DNA from: G963720475 sp963720475
GTDB taxonomy: Bacteria; Actinomycetota; Thermoleophilia; Solirubrobacterales; Thermoleophilaceae
Reading direction: 5' to 3'
DNA length: 64,000 bases
Assembly: GCA_963720475.1 (NCBI GenBank)
Contig: OY970394.1
Span: 372,001-436,000, forward strand
Position numbers and translations under genes: made by a program. The notes below the pieces were generated by a model. That model was not told the origin of the DNA, did no database searches, and saw only the letters and a program-made list of their open reading frames with translations. Shown here piece after piece: positions 35,424 to 44,918 of the stretch (the stretch's first letter is position 1; every line of letters starts with the position of its first letter).

Positions 35424-37553
35424 ATGTTCGCGCGGATCGCAGACCTCACGTGGCGGCGGCCAAAGACGGTCCTGGCGTTCGTCGGCGTCTTCCTCGTCAT
35501 CGCCGGAGCGATCGGCTACAACGTCGAGGACCACCTCAAGGCCGCCGGCTTCACCGACAGCGCCTCCGAGAGCGAGAAGGCCACCGAGCTGTTGCGCAAC
35601 GAGCTCGGCTACGACGCCAACCCGGGTTTCGTGCTGCTGGTCCGCGCGCCCGGTGAGGGCAAGCTCGACGTCAAGGACCCGAAGGTCCGCCGCGAGGTCA
35701 ACCGCCTCGCGCGCGAGCTCGGACGGACGAAGTTCGTCGGCCGCGTGGACAACCCGCTGGGTAAACCGCCGCTGCCACGGCTGATAGCGAAGGACGGCCG
35801 CTCGCTCGTAATCGCCGGCCACATGAAGACGCAGGACATCGAGAGCGACGGCGGCCTTGCGCACGAGGACGCAAAGAAGCGGATCCACTCGAACTCCCTC
35901 GCCATCTCGATGGGCGGCTACGCGCCGAGCTTCAACGAGGTGAACGACCAGACCAAGGAGGACCTCACCAAGGCGGAGATGATCGCCTTCCCGATTCTCG
36001 CGGTGCTGCTGCTGGTGGTCTTCAGGGGAGTCGTCGCCGCGCTGATACCGCTGCTGATCGGCGGCATCTCGATCCTCGGCACGTTCCTCGCGCTGCGGAT
36101 CATGTCGGAGTTCACCGATACCTCGATCTTTGCGCTCAACATCTCGACCGCGCTGAGCCTCGGGTTGGCGGTCGACTACGCGCTCCTGATGGTCTCGCGC
36201 TACCGCGAGGAGATCGAGGACGGGGGCGCTACGCGCGAGGCCCACCGGCGGACGGTGATGACCGCCGGGCGGACGGCCGCGTTCTCGGGCTTCACGGTCG
36301 CGGTGGCGATGGCATCGTTGATCGTCCTCCCCCAGCGCTTCCTCTATTCGGTCGGCGCGGCGGGCGCCGTCGTCGGCGTCCTGTCGGCCACGATCGCGCT
36401 GCTCGTCGTGCCCTCGATCCTGTCACTGCTCGGCATGCGCATCAACGCGCTTTCGATCCGCCGCGGCCACGCCGTCTCGGACCGGTCGGACGGCTGGTAC
36501 CGGCTCGCTTGGGGCGTGATGCGAAGGCCGGTGGCGGTCGCCCTGGCGAGCTCCGCGGTCCTGCTCGCCCTCGCCGCGCCACTACTCTCGACCTTCCTCA
36601 CCGGACCGAGCGCTGAGATCGTCCCGCCGGCGCAGCCCTCGTACGACACCAACAAGCGGGTCGAAGCCTCCTATCCGCGCGACGTGAGCGAAGCGATGAC
36701 GGTGACGGTGGACGGACGGCTCAGCGACCAGCAGCTGCGGCGGCTGCAGCGCCGGATCAGCGGGATCGAGGGGATCGCGGGTGGAAGCCCGTTCGTGCGC
36801 GCGTCGAACGACGTCTCCTACGCGAACTTCGCCGCGGACGAAAAGGCGCTGTCCCGCCGAACACAGGACGCCGTGGACCAGGTCCGCGCGAACGGTGCGC
36901 CGGGCGACGCGCGCGTGCTCGTTTCCGGCAACACGGCGCGTTTCATGGACCAGAAACAGAGCCTCGCCGACCACTTGCCGCTGTTGATCGCCGTCCTGTC
37001 GCTGACGACCTTCGTGCTGCTCTTCATGCTGACGGGCTCGGTGATCCTGCCGATCAAGACGCTCGTGATGAACGCGCTCACGCTGGCCGCGACGCTCGGG
37101 ATCATCGTGCTCGGGTTCCAGGAGGGGCTGCTCCAGGGTCCGATGGACTACACCGGCCCGGACGCCGTGGAGGTGACGACGCTCGTGTTCCTGTTCGCGA
37201 TCATCTTCGGCCTCGCGACCGACTATGCCGTCCTCGTGCTCGCGCGGATCAAGGAGCAGCACGACGCCGGCGTTTCGAACGAGGAGGCGGTCGCGGTCGG
37301 GATCGGCAAGACGGGGCGGGTCATCACCGCGGCTGCGCTAGCGATCGCGGTCGTCTTCCTCGCGTTCGGCGTCAGCTCGATCTTCTTCATGAAGCAGGCG
37401 GCGATCGGCCAGGCGCTCGGGGTGCTGATCGACGCGACGATCGTTCGCGCGCTGCTCGTTCCCGCGCTGATGCGGCTCTTCGGCGAGTGGAACTGGTGGG
37501 CGCCGGGACCGCTGAAGCGCTTCCAGGCGCGCTTCGGCTTCCAGGAGGGTTAA
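35424..37553 (+). CDS. MMPL/RND-family exporter
   Basis: A 709-residue polytopic membrane protein with the duplicated MMPL plan. An N-terminal helix is followed by a large outer loop and helices including LGLAVDYALLMVSRYREE, then a second loop and helices with FGLATDYAVLVLARIKEQ. The paired acidic/tyrosine motifs are the proton-relay sites of the family. Actinobacterial members export lipids or glycolipids. Its neighbours, a lipase and a flavin monooxygenase, leave the cargo open. Confidence 0.92.
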   Translation: MFARIADLTWRRPKTVLAFVGVFLVIAGAIGYNVEDHLKAAGFTDSASESEKATELLRNELGYDANPGFVLLVRAPGEGKLDVKDPKVRREVNRLARELGRTKFVGRVDNPLGKPPLPRLIAKDGRSLVIAGHMKTQDIESDGGLAHEDAKKRIHSNSLAISMGGYAPSFNEVNDQTKEDLTKAEMIAFPILAVLLLVVFRGVVAALIPLLIGGISILGTFLALRIMSEFTDTSIFALNISTALSLGLAVDYALLMVSRYREEIEDGGATREAHRRTVMTAGRTAAFSGFTVAVAMASLIVLPQRFLYSVGAAGAVVGVLSATIALLVVPSILSLLGMRINALSIRRGHAVSDRSDGWYRLAWGVMRRPVAVALASSAVLLALAAPLLSTFLTGPSAEIVPPAQPSYDTNKRVEASYPRDVSEAMTVTVDGRLSDQQLRRLQRRISGIEGIAGGSPFVRASNDVSYANFAADEKALSRRTQDAVDQVRANGAPGDARVLVSGNTARFMDQKQSLADHLPLLIAVLSLTTFVLLFMLTGSVILPIKTLVMNALTLAATLGIIVLGFQEGLLQGPMDYTGPDAVEVTTLVFLFAIIFGLATDYAVLVLARIKEQHDAGVSNEEAVAVGIGKTGRVITAAALAIAVVFLAFGVSSIFFMKQAAIGQALGVLIDATIVRALLVPALMRLFGEWNWWAPGPLKRFQARFGFQEG

Positions 37554-37593
37554 GGTCGGCGTAACGCTCCGCGTCGAGCGGAGTCGGAACGGC

Positions 37594-38727
37594 ATGGGCG
37601 AGAGTCAGGTGACCATCATTGGTGCCGGCCCCGCAGGGGTGGCGACAGCTGTCGCGCTGAAGGACCGCGGGATCAGCCCGCTGCTGGTCGACCGGGCAGC
37701 GCACGTCGGCGCGTCGTGGCGGAGCCGCTACGACCGCCTGAAGCTCAACACCGGGCGCCAGTTCTCGCACATGCCGGGGCGCCCGTACCCGAAGGGGACG
37801 CCGACCTTCCCGACGCGCGACCAGGTGGTCGAGCACCTCGACCGGCACGCGCGCGAGGACGGGATCGAACTGCGCCTCGAGACGCCGATCGAGCGCGTCG
37901 AGCAGCAAAACGGCGGGTGGTCACTCACCTCCCCTGCGGGCGATCTCGAATCGCAGCAGGTCGTCGTCGCCACCGGCTTCGAGCACTCGCCGTTCGTCCC
38001 TGACTGGGAGGGACGCGAGCGGTTCGCCGGCGAGCTGATCCACTCCTCCGAGTACCGCAACCCCGAGCCGTTCCAAGGCCAGAAGGTGCTCGTCGTCGGG
38101 CCGGGCTGCTCGGGGATGGAGATCGCTCACGACCTCGCGACCGGCGGCGCCGAGAAGGTGTGGCTCTCGGCGAGGACGCCGCCGAACATCATGCTTCGCA
38201 AGGGACCCGCCGGACTACCGGGCGACGTGATCGCGACACCGCTCTATCACGCACCGATCCGCTTCGCGGACGCGATCGCCCGCGTCGGGCGCAAGCAATC
38301 GATCGGAGACCTGACCGAGTTCGGTCTACCCGAGCCCGAGGAGGGGATCTTCGCCCGCGGCGCCCGTCTCGGAGTCGCACCCGCGATCCTCGACGAGGAG
38401 GTGCTCGACGCGATTCGAAACCGCAGCTTCGAGATCGTCCGCGGCGTCGAGTCGCTCGACGCGAGCGAGGCGGTGCTGGCGGACGAGGGGCGCTTGGCGC
38501 CAGACTCGATCATCTGCGCGACCGGCTTTCGCCGCGGACTCGAGCCGCTCGTCGGCCACCTCGGGGTGCTCGATGAGCGCGGGATTCCTCGCGTAATCGG
38601 CAGCAAGCCCGCCGTGCCCGGCCTGCGGTTCGTCGGCTACGTGCCGCGGCCCTCGCAGATCGGCGCGACCGCGAAGCAAGGCAAGCGCGCCGCGCGCGCG
38701 ATCGCCGGCGAGCTGCGACGCAGCTAG
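37594..38727 (+). CDS. flavin-dependent monooxygenase (FMO-like)
   Basis: A 377-residue two-dinucleotide-binding flavoprotein. The FAD Rossmann motif is VTIIGAGPAGVATAVAL and the NADPH one VLVVGPGCSGMEIAHDLA; DSIICATGF is the conserved ATG motif near the end. This architecture fits the FMO/CzcO-type monooxygenases that oxygenate ketones, amines or sulfur compounds. Its stop shares a CTAG with the convergent operon end. Substrate unknown. Confidence 0.87.
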   Translation: MGESQVTIIGAGPAGVATAVALKDRGISPLLVDRAAHVGASWRSRYDRLKLNTGRQFSHMPGRPYPKGTPTFPTRDQVVEHLDRHAREDGIELRLETPIERVEQQNGGWSLTSPAGDLESQQVVVATGFEHSPFVPDWEGRERFAGELIHSSEYRNPEPFQGQKVLVVGPGCSGMEIAHDLATGGAEKVWLSARTPPNIMLRKGPAGLPGDVIATPLYHAPIRFADAIARVGRKQSIGDLTEFGLPEPEEGIFARGARLGVAPAILDEEVLDAIRNRSFEIVRGVESLDASEAVLADEGRLAPDSIICATGFRRGLEPLVGHLGVLDERGIPRVIGSKPAVPGLRFVGYVPRPSQIGATAKQGKRAARAIAGELRRS

Positions 38728-39437
38728 CGGCCCGCGAACGGCAGCCGCGGCAGGTTCGCCTGCGGCGGCTCGCGCTTGTAGAGCTGCAGCGAGAGCCCAT
38801 CGGTCGCCTGCTCGAGCGCGGCGAGCTCGGTGGTGCCGACGACGCCGTTCGAGAGCGCCGCCTCGGTGGGCTCGAAGAACGCCACCTCGCCGTATCTGAG
38901 TGGGTGCGGGTCGGTGTCGCGCGGCGGCGAGAGGAAGTCCATCCTCGCGGCCTCGCGGGAGGCGTAGACGAATTCGCCGGCAGCGGGCTCGAGCACGTCC
39001 CGCACACGGGCGAGCGCATCTTCGCCCGCGCGGGAGTTGTAGTGGGCAACGAGGAGCCGCCGGCGCGAGCCGAGGCGGGCGTCGTCGGTCGAGGCTCGGG
39101 TCCAGGACGCTTCGAACCTGTCCACCCCTCGCTCGCGCAGCTTGTTGATCGCCAGGTAGTACGGATTGAGTGTCATCGCGAGGAAGCGCCGGTGGCTGCG
39201 GTAGCGGACGATGAGCAGCTTGTCCGCCTGCTCCTCGCCGGCAATCGAGCGCTCGTGCTTGCCCATCCAGCGGATCGAGCCCCCCAGTCCATAGACGAGC
39301 GGCGCGACGAGCAGGCCGTACCAGCGGTAGCTCTCGAAGTGCTCCGACACGCGGATCAGGTTCAGCACGTCGACCGGGCCGGGAATGTCCTCGCGCCACG
39401 CGCGCGCGACGCCGCCAGGCTGGATGCGCCTGATCAC
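38724..39437 (-). CDS. unknown protein, last gene of the sulfatase operon
   Basis: A 237-residue protein with no family I can name with confidence. The first half (FESYRWYGLLVAPLVYGLGG, KLLIVRYRSHRRFLAMTLNP) and second half (RRLLVAHYNSRAGEDALARV) each look like a ferredoxin-like alpha-beta unit, so a dimeric alpha-beta barrel fold is possible. It overlaps the upstream hydrolase by four bases, so it is translationally coupled to the operon and probably acts on the same compound. Confidence 0.6.
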   Translation of the reverse strand: MIRRIQPGGVARAWREDIPGPVDVLNLIRVSEHFESYRWYGLLVAPLVYGLGGSIRWMGKHERSIAGEEQADKLLIVRYRSHRRFLAMTLNPYYLAINKLRERGVDRFEASWTRASTDDARLGSRRRLLVAHYNSRAGEDALARVRDVLEPAAGEFVYASREAARMDFLSPPRDTDPHPLRYGEVAFFEPTEAALSNGVVGTTELAALEQATDGLSLQLYKREPPQANLPRLPFAGR

Positions 39438-40330
39438 GTGCTCGCCACCTCAGGGCACGCAGCGACGCGCGCGATCGTGCGAGCGACGAGCGCGGGGTCC
39501 TCGACCTGTGGATAGTGGCCGAGCTCGGACCAGCGCTCGACCGGCGCCTCCGGGCGCAGCTCGAGCACCGCGTCCAGGACCGCGGTCGTCGCGACCGGGT
39601 CGTGGATCCCCCACGCGAGCTCGAGCCGGCCCGGCCAGTCGCGCAGCGCACCGTGCCAGCGCCGCGCGTAGCGAGTCCGTTCGCCGAGGTAGTAGGTCAG
39701 CTTGTCGAGGATGCGGTTCCCGCCACCGTGGGCGATCAGCGACCACTGGTCGGCTGCCTCGTCGTCGCTGAGCGGGTGCGCGTCCGAGAACAGCCGCGCG
39801 AACTGCGAACGGAAGAAGCGCTCGCTCGACAGGCGCGCCATCAGTGGGCCGAAGGGGCTGCGGAGCACCTTCTGCGAGAGCGTCAGGCTTGCGCGCTCGA
39901 TCACCATGCTGCCGTTGAACAAGAGGACGGCGCCGAGGTCCATCCCGAGGCGACCGTCGATGTCGCGCGCCAGCAACTCGGTCGCCACCGAGGTTCCCAT
40001 GTCGTGCCCGACGAGCACGACCGGCCCATCCGGGAGCTCGCGCGCAACGATCTCCTCGACGAGGTCCGCCTGCCCGTTGAGCGAATAGACATGGTCGCGC
40101 GGCTTATCGGAGAGACCGAAGCCGAGGAAGTCGAAGCTGAGCGCGCGCCGGCCCTCGAGCTCGGCGAGCACCCCTCGCCAGTCGTAGGAGCTCGAGGGAT
40201 AGCCGTGCAGGAAGACGAGCGGCGGGCCGTCGCCGGCGGTCTCGCGCACGAAGATCCGCCGGCCGCCGAGCTCGACGAAACGTCCGCCGGCGCGCCATTG
40301 CTCGACCCCCCGGGTCAGCGCAGTCATCAC
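39434..40330 (-). CDS. alpha/beta hydrolase (haloalkane dehalogenase/epoxide hydrolase-like)
   Basis: A 298-residue hydrolase. LVFLHGYPSSSYDWRG carries the oxyanion HG motif and VLVGHDMGTSVA the nucleophile elbow, with Asp rather than Ser as nucleophile, as in dehalogenases and epoxide hydrolases. The late WGIHDPVA and ELGHYPQVEDP hold the acid and the catalytic His. It overlaps the sulfatase stop by four bases (ATGA) and so is coupled to it. It may process the alcohol or ester released by the sulfatases. Confidence 0.85.
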   Translation of the reverse strand: MMTALTRGVEQWRAGGRFVELGGRRIFVRETAGDGPPLVFLHGYPSSSYDWRGVLAELEGRRALSFDFLGFGLSDKPRDHVYSLNGQADLVEEIVARELPDGPVVLVGHDMGTSVATELLARDIDGRLGMDLGAVLLFNGSMVIERASLTLSQKVLRSPFGPLMARLSSERFFRSQFARLFSDAHPLSDDEAADQWSLIAHGGGNRILDKLTYYLGERTRYARRWHGALRDWPGRLELAWGIHDPVATTAVLDAVLELRPEAPVERWSELGHYPQVEDPALVARTIARVAACPEVAST

Positions 40331-42141
40331 TTGACCCCGCTCGGCGCGAGCTGACAGAAGAAGCGCGCCATGTCGGCGGCCCGGGCGGGGTCGGACGAGG
40401 AACTGCCCAGCGAGTTGGGCAAGTTGCCCTCGTAGAGGAAGCGCAGCGGCGTTGGCTGGTTGATCGGGACGACGAGATACGACCCCGGCTTCGAAACGAC
40501 GAACGGGCTCGGCAGCCCGCCCTGGCGGATCGGGATGTTGGGAATCACGGGGAGCTCGGTGATCAGCCCCGGCGGGCCATACTCCGGCAGGTTCACGGGC
40601 CCCCAGCGGTCCTTCTCGCGCTCGGCGAGCCAGGCGAGCATCTCTTTGAACAGCGACTCATAGCCGGGGTCGTTGGCGAGATTGCGGATCTCGTAGGGGT
40701 CCTCCCAGGTGTCGTAAAGCTCGAACTCCTGCTTCGGGTCGGTGAGCTCCTTGCCGGCGAACCAGCCGTTTTCGACCGCGGCGTAGCGCGCGACCTTGTA
40801 GCGGCCGTCGTAGAGCGAGCGGATGTGGCTCGCGACCGGCTTCTCGGTGCCGACGCCGGTGATCGCAAACTCGTCGATCCGGTACAGGATCGAGTCGCGC
40901 GGCCCCGGCTTGTCGGGGTTCTCGAGCGCCTTGACGAGGCTCCGGCCGCGCAGCCACGGATAGCGCGCGAGAGGGTCGGCGACTCCGGCGAGCTCCAGGC
41001 AGGTGGGGACGAGATCAACCTGTTCGCCGAGCGCCTGCGTCTTGGCACCGCGTGGAAACCGCTTGGAATAGACGGCGGTAAACGGGATCCGGTTCTGCTC
41101 GTCGTAGATCGTGATGCCTTTGTTCTGCAGGCGGTGGGCGCCTGCGAGCTCGCCGTGGTCCGCGGTCCGGATGACGACGGTGTTGTCGAGGGCACCCGCA
41201 TCGTTGACCGCCTTCAGGGCCGCTCCGAGCATCTCGTCGGTGCCGACGATCAGGTCGTAGTAGATGTTGTGGAGCGTGCGGAAGTACTCCTCGGGGTGCT
41301 GGTCCGCGTCGGCCCCGCCGCCCGAGATCAGCCGCACCACGTCGCGGAAACGCAGTTGCGCCGACGGTTTGTCCTTCAGAGTCGAGTCCTCGTAGAACGA
41401 GCGGTCGAGCTTGACGTCGTAGTCCGGACGCTTGAAGTCGGCCCGGAACCCGCGCGGGTAGAACTGGATGTCGTGCGGATTGAGCAAGCTCAGGACGCAG
41501 AACCACGGCTGCGAGTCGGCGGCGTGCGCGCGTAGCCAGTTGACCGCCTGGCCCGTCCAGATCGGGTCGTTGGTGTAGCCGTCGTTGTAAGGGCCCGTGT
41601 CCGACGGCGGCGAGATGGCCGAGTCGTCGAAGCCGTAGCCCTTCAACGGGTTGCCCTGCGCGGTGTCGAGCGTCGCCTCCGGGTTGGTCGGCGGGTCGCC
41701 GGGGAACGACAGATGCCACTTGCCGAAGAAGGCGGTCCTGTAGCCCTGCTCCTTGAGCAGGTCGCCGATCGTCGGGATCGACGGATCCATCGTGAACTGG
41801 AGCCCGACGATGAACGTCCCGTACATCCCCTGCTGGGGAGCGTTCATGCCGGTCCAGAGAGTCCCGCGCGCGGGCGTGCACGCCATCGAAGAGGAGTGAA
41901 AGCGGTCGATGTTCGTCCCGTTCTCGTCGAGCCAGCAACGGACGGGCAGCGGCAGGTGGTCCGGGAGGCGATCGCGGTGCCGCTCCTGGTCGGTCATCAG
42001 GATCAGGATGTTCGGCGGGCGTGTGGCCGAGCTAGCGGCTTCGGCGGCGGCGGCGAGCTTTGCGCCGGCGCCCGCGGCTCCCGCGGCGGCCGCGAGCCGG
42101 CCGGCGCCCTTGAGCAGCTCGCGGCGATCCGTGTGGCTCAC
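40327..42141 (-). CDS. Tat-exported type I sulfatase (second of two)
   Basis: A 604-residue sulfatase. A twin-arginine type signal (DRRELLKGAGRLAAAAG) follows a GTG start that overlaps the previous stop by four bases. Metal-binding and catalytic motifs are in order: NILILMTDQER, the formylglycine site CTPARGTLWTG (Cys88), FFGKWHLS and IRTADHGELAG. The Cys-x-Pro-x-Arg site needs oxidation by a formylglycine-generating enzyme not present in the window. It hydrolyses organic sulfate esters. It is paralogous to the upstream sulfatase. Confidence 0.93.
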   Translation of the reverse strand: MSHTDRRELLKGAGRLAAAAGAAGAGAKLAAAAEAASSATRPPNILILMTDQERHRDRLPDHLPLPVRCWLDENGTNIDRFHSSSMACTPARGTLWTGMNAPQQGMYGTFIVGLQFTMDPSIPTIGDLLKEQGYRTAFFGKWHLSFPGDPPTNPEATLDTAQGNPLKGYGFDDSAISPPSDTGPYNDGYTNDPIWTGQAVNWLRAHAADSQPWFCVLSLLNPHDIQFYPRGFRADFKRPDYDVKLDRSFYEDSTLKDKPSAQLRFRDVVRLISGGGADADQHPEEYFRTLHNIYYDLIVGTDEMLGAALKAVNDAGALDNTVVIRTADHGELAGAHRLQNKGITIYDEQNRIPFTAVYSKRFPRGAKTQALGEQVDLVPTCLELAGVADPLARYPWLRGRSLVKALENPDKPGPRDSILYRIDEFAITGVGTEKPVASHIRSLYDGRYKVARYAAVENGWFAGKELTDPKQEFELYDTWEDPYEIRNLANDPGYESLFKEMLAWLAEREKDRWGPVNLPEYGPPGLITELPVIPNIPIRQGGLPSPFVVSKPGSYLVVPINQPTPLRFLYEGNLPNSLGSSSSDPARAADMARFFCQLAPSGVK

Positions 42142-43109
42142 GCTTTCACCCGATCGATCGTGTCTGTGAGGGAGTCCACGACCCAAGCGCGCCCGCCGGC
42201 GACGGCGATGTCGCGCGGCTGACCACCGAGCCGGTAGCGCTTGCGCTTGCCGTTGCGCGCGATCGCGACCACCTCGCCTGTGCCCGCGACCGCGATCAGC
42301 CGCCGGCCGCTCGGTCCCCACGCGACCGCGCTCGGCTGGCGCCCGACGAGATGGCGTCGCTTCAGCTTGCGCGAGGCGACGTCGAGCTCCGAGACGCGCT
42401 TCGACCCGCGCCCGCCGTGCGTGACGAGCAGTCGCTTGCCATCCGGAGAGGGCGAGACCCGCTCCGGCAGGCGCGCGGTCCGCAAGCGGCGGCCCACTTT
42501 CCCGCTGCGCGTCGACACCCGCATCACGCGGTCCGCGCCGCTCACGGCGACCCAGACCGCGTCGCCCTTCGGGGCGGCCGCGACGCCGCGCGGGCAGATC
42601 CCGAGTGCGGTCTTACGCGCCACCGCTAGCTTCTTCGCGTCGACGACGTGGAGCGTTCCCTCCTGCTCGCCCCCGCTGACGGCGATCCGCTTGCCGTCGG
42701 CGGTGAACGTGACGCAGCACGGTGCCGGCCCGACGTCGATGCGCGCGCGGACGCTGGCGCGGCGCAGGTCGACGATCACGAGCCCCGGCTTGTCCCATGA
42801 CGCCGTCGTCACCGCGGCGATCCTGCCCCCCGGCGAGACCGCCACGTCGAGCGGCTCGCCGCCGACGTCCACGACCCGCCGCCGGCCGCGTGTGACGATC
42901 GCGATCGTGCGGCGGCCGGCATGCGCGACGACCAGCCGCGATCCGCGCGGCGGCGCGGCGGCGATCGCCCGTCCGCGCAGGACGATCTTCTGCTTCGCCT
43001 GGCCGATTCCGGCGGCCGACGCCTGCCCCGGCCGCGCGAGGCCCGGGACGACCGCCGCGGCACCTGCCGCACCGGCCCCCGCCACGAACCTCCGCCTGTT
43101 CGTCCGCAT
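42138..43109 (-). CDS. exported YncE-like seven-blade beta-propeller (second of two)
   Basis: A 323-residue protein with a Tat-like signal (TNRRRFVAGAGAAGAAAV) and repeated blades of the YVTN/YncE type: VVDVGGEPLDVAVSPGGRIA, IDVGPAPCCVTFTADGKRI, LPERVSPSPDGKRLLVTHGG. Such propellers bind ligands or partner proteins outside the membrane and are not catalytic as far as known. It lies six bases after one sulfatase and overlaps the next by four bases, so each sulfatase is preceded by its own propeller. Confidence 0.85.
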   Translation of the reverse strand: MRTNRRRFVAGAGAAGAAAVVPGLARPGQASAAGIGQAKQKIVLRGRAIAAAPPRGSRLVVAHAGRRTIAIVTRGRRRVVDVGGEPLDVAVSPGGRIAAVTTASWDKPGLVIVDLRRASVRARIDVGPAPCCVTFTADGKRIAVSGGEQEGTLHVVDAKKLAVARKTALGICPRGVAAAPKGDAVWVAVSGADRVMRVSTRSGKVGRRLRTARLPERVSPSPDGKRLLVTHGGRGSKRVSELDVASRKLKRRHLVGRQPSAVAWGPSGRRLIAVAGTGEVVAIARNGKRKRYRLGGQPRDIAVAGGRAWVVDSLTDTIDRVKA

Positions 43110-43115
43110 CGTCCT

Positions 43116-44918
43116 CTAGCCCCCCGCCACCGGGCCGAGCTCGCACAGCATCGCCGCGCGGTGCTTCGCGCGCGCCTCGGCCAACGCGCGCGATTCGTCG
43201 GCGGAGCGCGGCACGCGCTCGTCGCCGCCCGCTTCGTACACGCGCCGCTCGAGGTGGGGATCGCCGATCGGCAGCTGCACGTAGGCGCCGGGCACCCCTT
43301 CCACCGGCGAGGGAGTGCTGTCGCGCCCGGAGAGCGGCGCGTTCCCCTGGGTTTCGATCCGCAGCGGCTCGATCAGCGACGGGTCGCCGTAGTAGGGCAC
43401 CTGGACCGGGCCGAGCCGGTCCTTCTCGAGTTCGCGCAGGCGAGCGAGGAGGTCGGCGAGCAGCGTCTTGTAGCTCGGGTCGCGCGCGAGGTTGCGCAGC
43501 TCGAGCGGGTCTTCCCAGAGGTCGTAGAGCTCGTACTCCTGCTCGTCGGCGAGCTCGCGCTGCGGGCGCCCGATCATCGCCACGTAGCGCGCGATCTTGA
43601 AGTGGCCCGACAGCGCGGCGCGCAGGTGGCGTTTCCATGGCTTGTTGGCGCCGAAGAAATCGTTCGGCGACCAGACCTCGTCGCAGGTCGAGACGGTGAA
43701 GTCCTTGCCGCGCGCGCCCGCAGGGTCGTCCAACGCGGGCACCAGCGAGCGGCCGCGCAGCCACGGATAGCGCGCGGGCGGATCGGCCACCCCGGCAAGC
43801 TCGAGGCAGGTGGGCACGATGTCGACCGAGTCGGCGAGGGCGGGTGTGCGCGCACCCTGCCTCTTGAAGCGGGCCGGCCAAGAGATCGACAACGGCATCC
43901 GCAGCTGTTCGTCGTAGACCATCGGGCCCTTGCCGACGGCCCGGTGCGAGCCGGCCATCTCGCCGTGGTCGGCGGTGCGGATGATGACCGTATCGTCCGC
44001 CCCGCCGGAGTTGTGCAGGGCCTTGACTATCGCTGAGTAGTTGTCGTCGGTGTTGACGATCAGGTCGCAGTAGGTGTTCATCAGCCGGCGCCACGTCTTC
44101 CCGTCGTCGTGGCCGATGCCCCCCCGGATCAGCGCCGCGCCGTTGCCGTATTGGCCGTGGACGGCCGGTTTCGTGTCGGGGTCGTCGTCGAAGTTGGGCG
44201 GCAGTTCCACCTGCCAATCCGGCCGGATAACGTCGGCCGTGAACCCGCGCGGGAAGTAGGCAATGTCGTGCGGATTGAGCAGCGAGACGACGCACAGCCA
44301 CGGGTTCTCCTGACCGCCGTGGTCGTGCAGCCAGTCCACGCCCTGTTTCGTCCAGAGCGGGTCGTTGTAGACGCCGTCGTTGTAGCCCGCCGGCTCGAGC
44401 GAGGGCGACTGCTGTGAGTAGTCGAAGCCGTAGGGGCCGAGGTAGTTGCCTTCGAGATTCTCCCTGACGCCCTCCGGCAGCGAGAGGCCGGCCATGCTGA
44501 GATGCCACTTGCCGAAGAACGCCGTCGTGTAGCCCTGCTCCTTGAGCAGGTCGGCGATCGTGGGGATCCGCGGGTCGAGCGAGAACTGGTAGCTCTGGAG
44601 GAAGTTGCCGAAGATGCCGTTCTGCGGCGTGTACATCCCGGTCCAGAAGCAGGCGCGGCTCGACGAGCACTGGACCGCGCTGTGGTGGAAGCGCTCGAAC
44701 GTGACGCCACGGCCGTCGATCCAGTCGCGCGCGGGCAGTGGCAGGTCAGGCGTCCACTGCGGGTAGCGCTCCTGGTCGCACATCAAGATGAGGATGTTGG
44801 GCTTGCGCGCCGGGCCGCTCGCAGCCTCGGCAACGGTTCCCGGCAGCGCCGCGGCGCCGACCGCGGCGCCCGCGCCGAGCGCGCCGGTGCGGATCGCCTC
44901 GCGGCGGGTCGTGCTCAT
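43116..44918 (-). CDS. Tat-exported type I sulfatase (first of two)
   Basis: A 600-residue sulfatase with a twin-arginine type signal (TTRREAIRTGALGAGAAVG). The motifs are NILILMCDQERY, the formylglycine site CSSSRACFWTG (Cys84, the Cys-x-Ser-x-Arg version), FFGKWHLS and IRTADHGEMAG. It shares long stretches with the other sulfatase (ARYPWLRGRSLV, SVDIVPTCLELAGVADP against QVDLVPTCLELAGVADP), so they arose by duplication, but the loops around the active site differ and the substrates may too. It overlaps the upstream propeller stop by four bases (ATGA). Confidence 0.93.
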   Translation of the reverse strand: MSTTRREAIRTGALGAGAAVGAAALPGTVAEAASGPARKPNILILMCDQERYPQWTPDLPLPARDWIDGRGVTFERFHHSAVQCSSSRACFWTGMYTPQNGIFGNFLQSYQFSLDPRIPTIADLLKEQGYTTAFFGKWHLSMAGLSLPEGVRENLEGNYLGPYGFDYSQQSPSLEPAGYNDGVYNDPLWTKQGVDWLHDHGGQENPWLCVVSLLNPHDIAYFPRGFTADVIRPDWQVELPPNFDDDPDTKPAVHGQYGNGAALIRGGIGHDDGKTWRRLMNTYCDLIVNTDDNYSAIVKALHNSGGADDTVIIRTADHGEMAGSHRAVGKGPMVYDEQLRMPLSISWPARFKRQGARTPALADSVDIVPTCLELAGVADPPARYPWLRGRSLVPALDDPAGARGKDFTVSTCDEVWSPNDFFGANKPWKRHLRAALSGHFKIARYVAMIGRPQRELADEQEYELYDLWEDPLELRNLARDPSYKTLLADLLARLRELEKDRLGPVQVPYYGDPSLIEPLRIETQGNAPLSGRDSTPSPVEGVPGAYVQLPIGDPHLERRVYEAGGDERVPRSADESRALAEARAKHRAAMLCELGPVAGG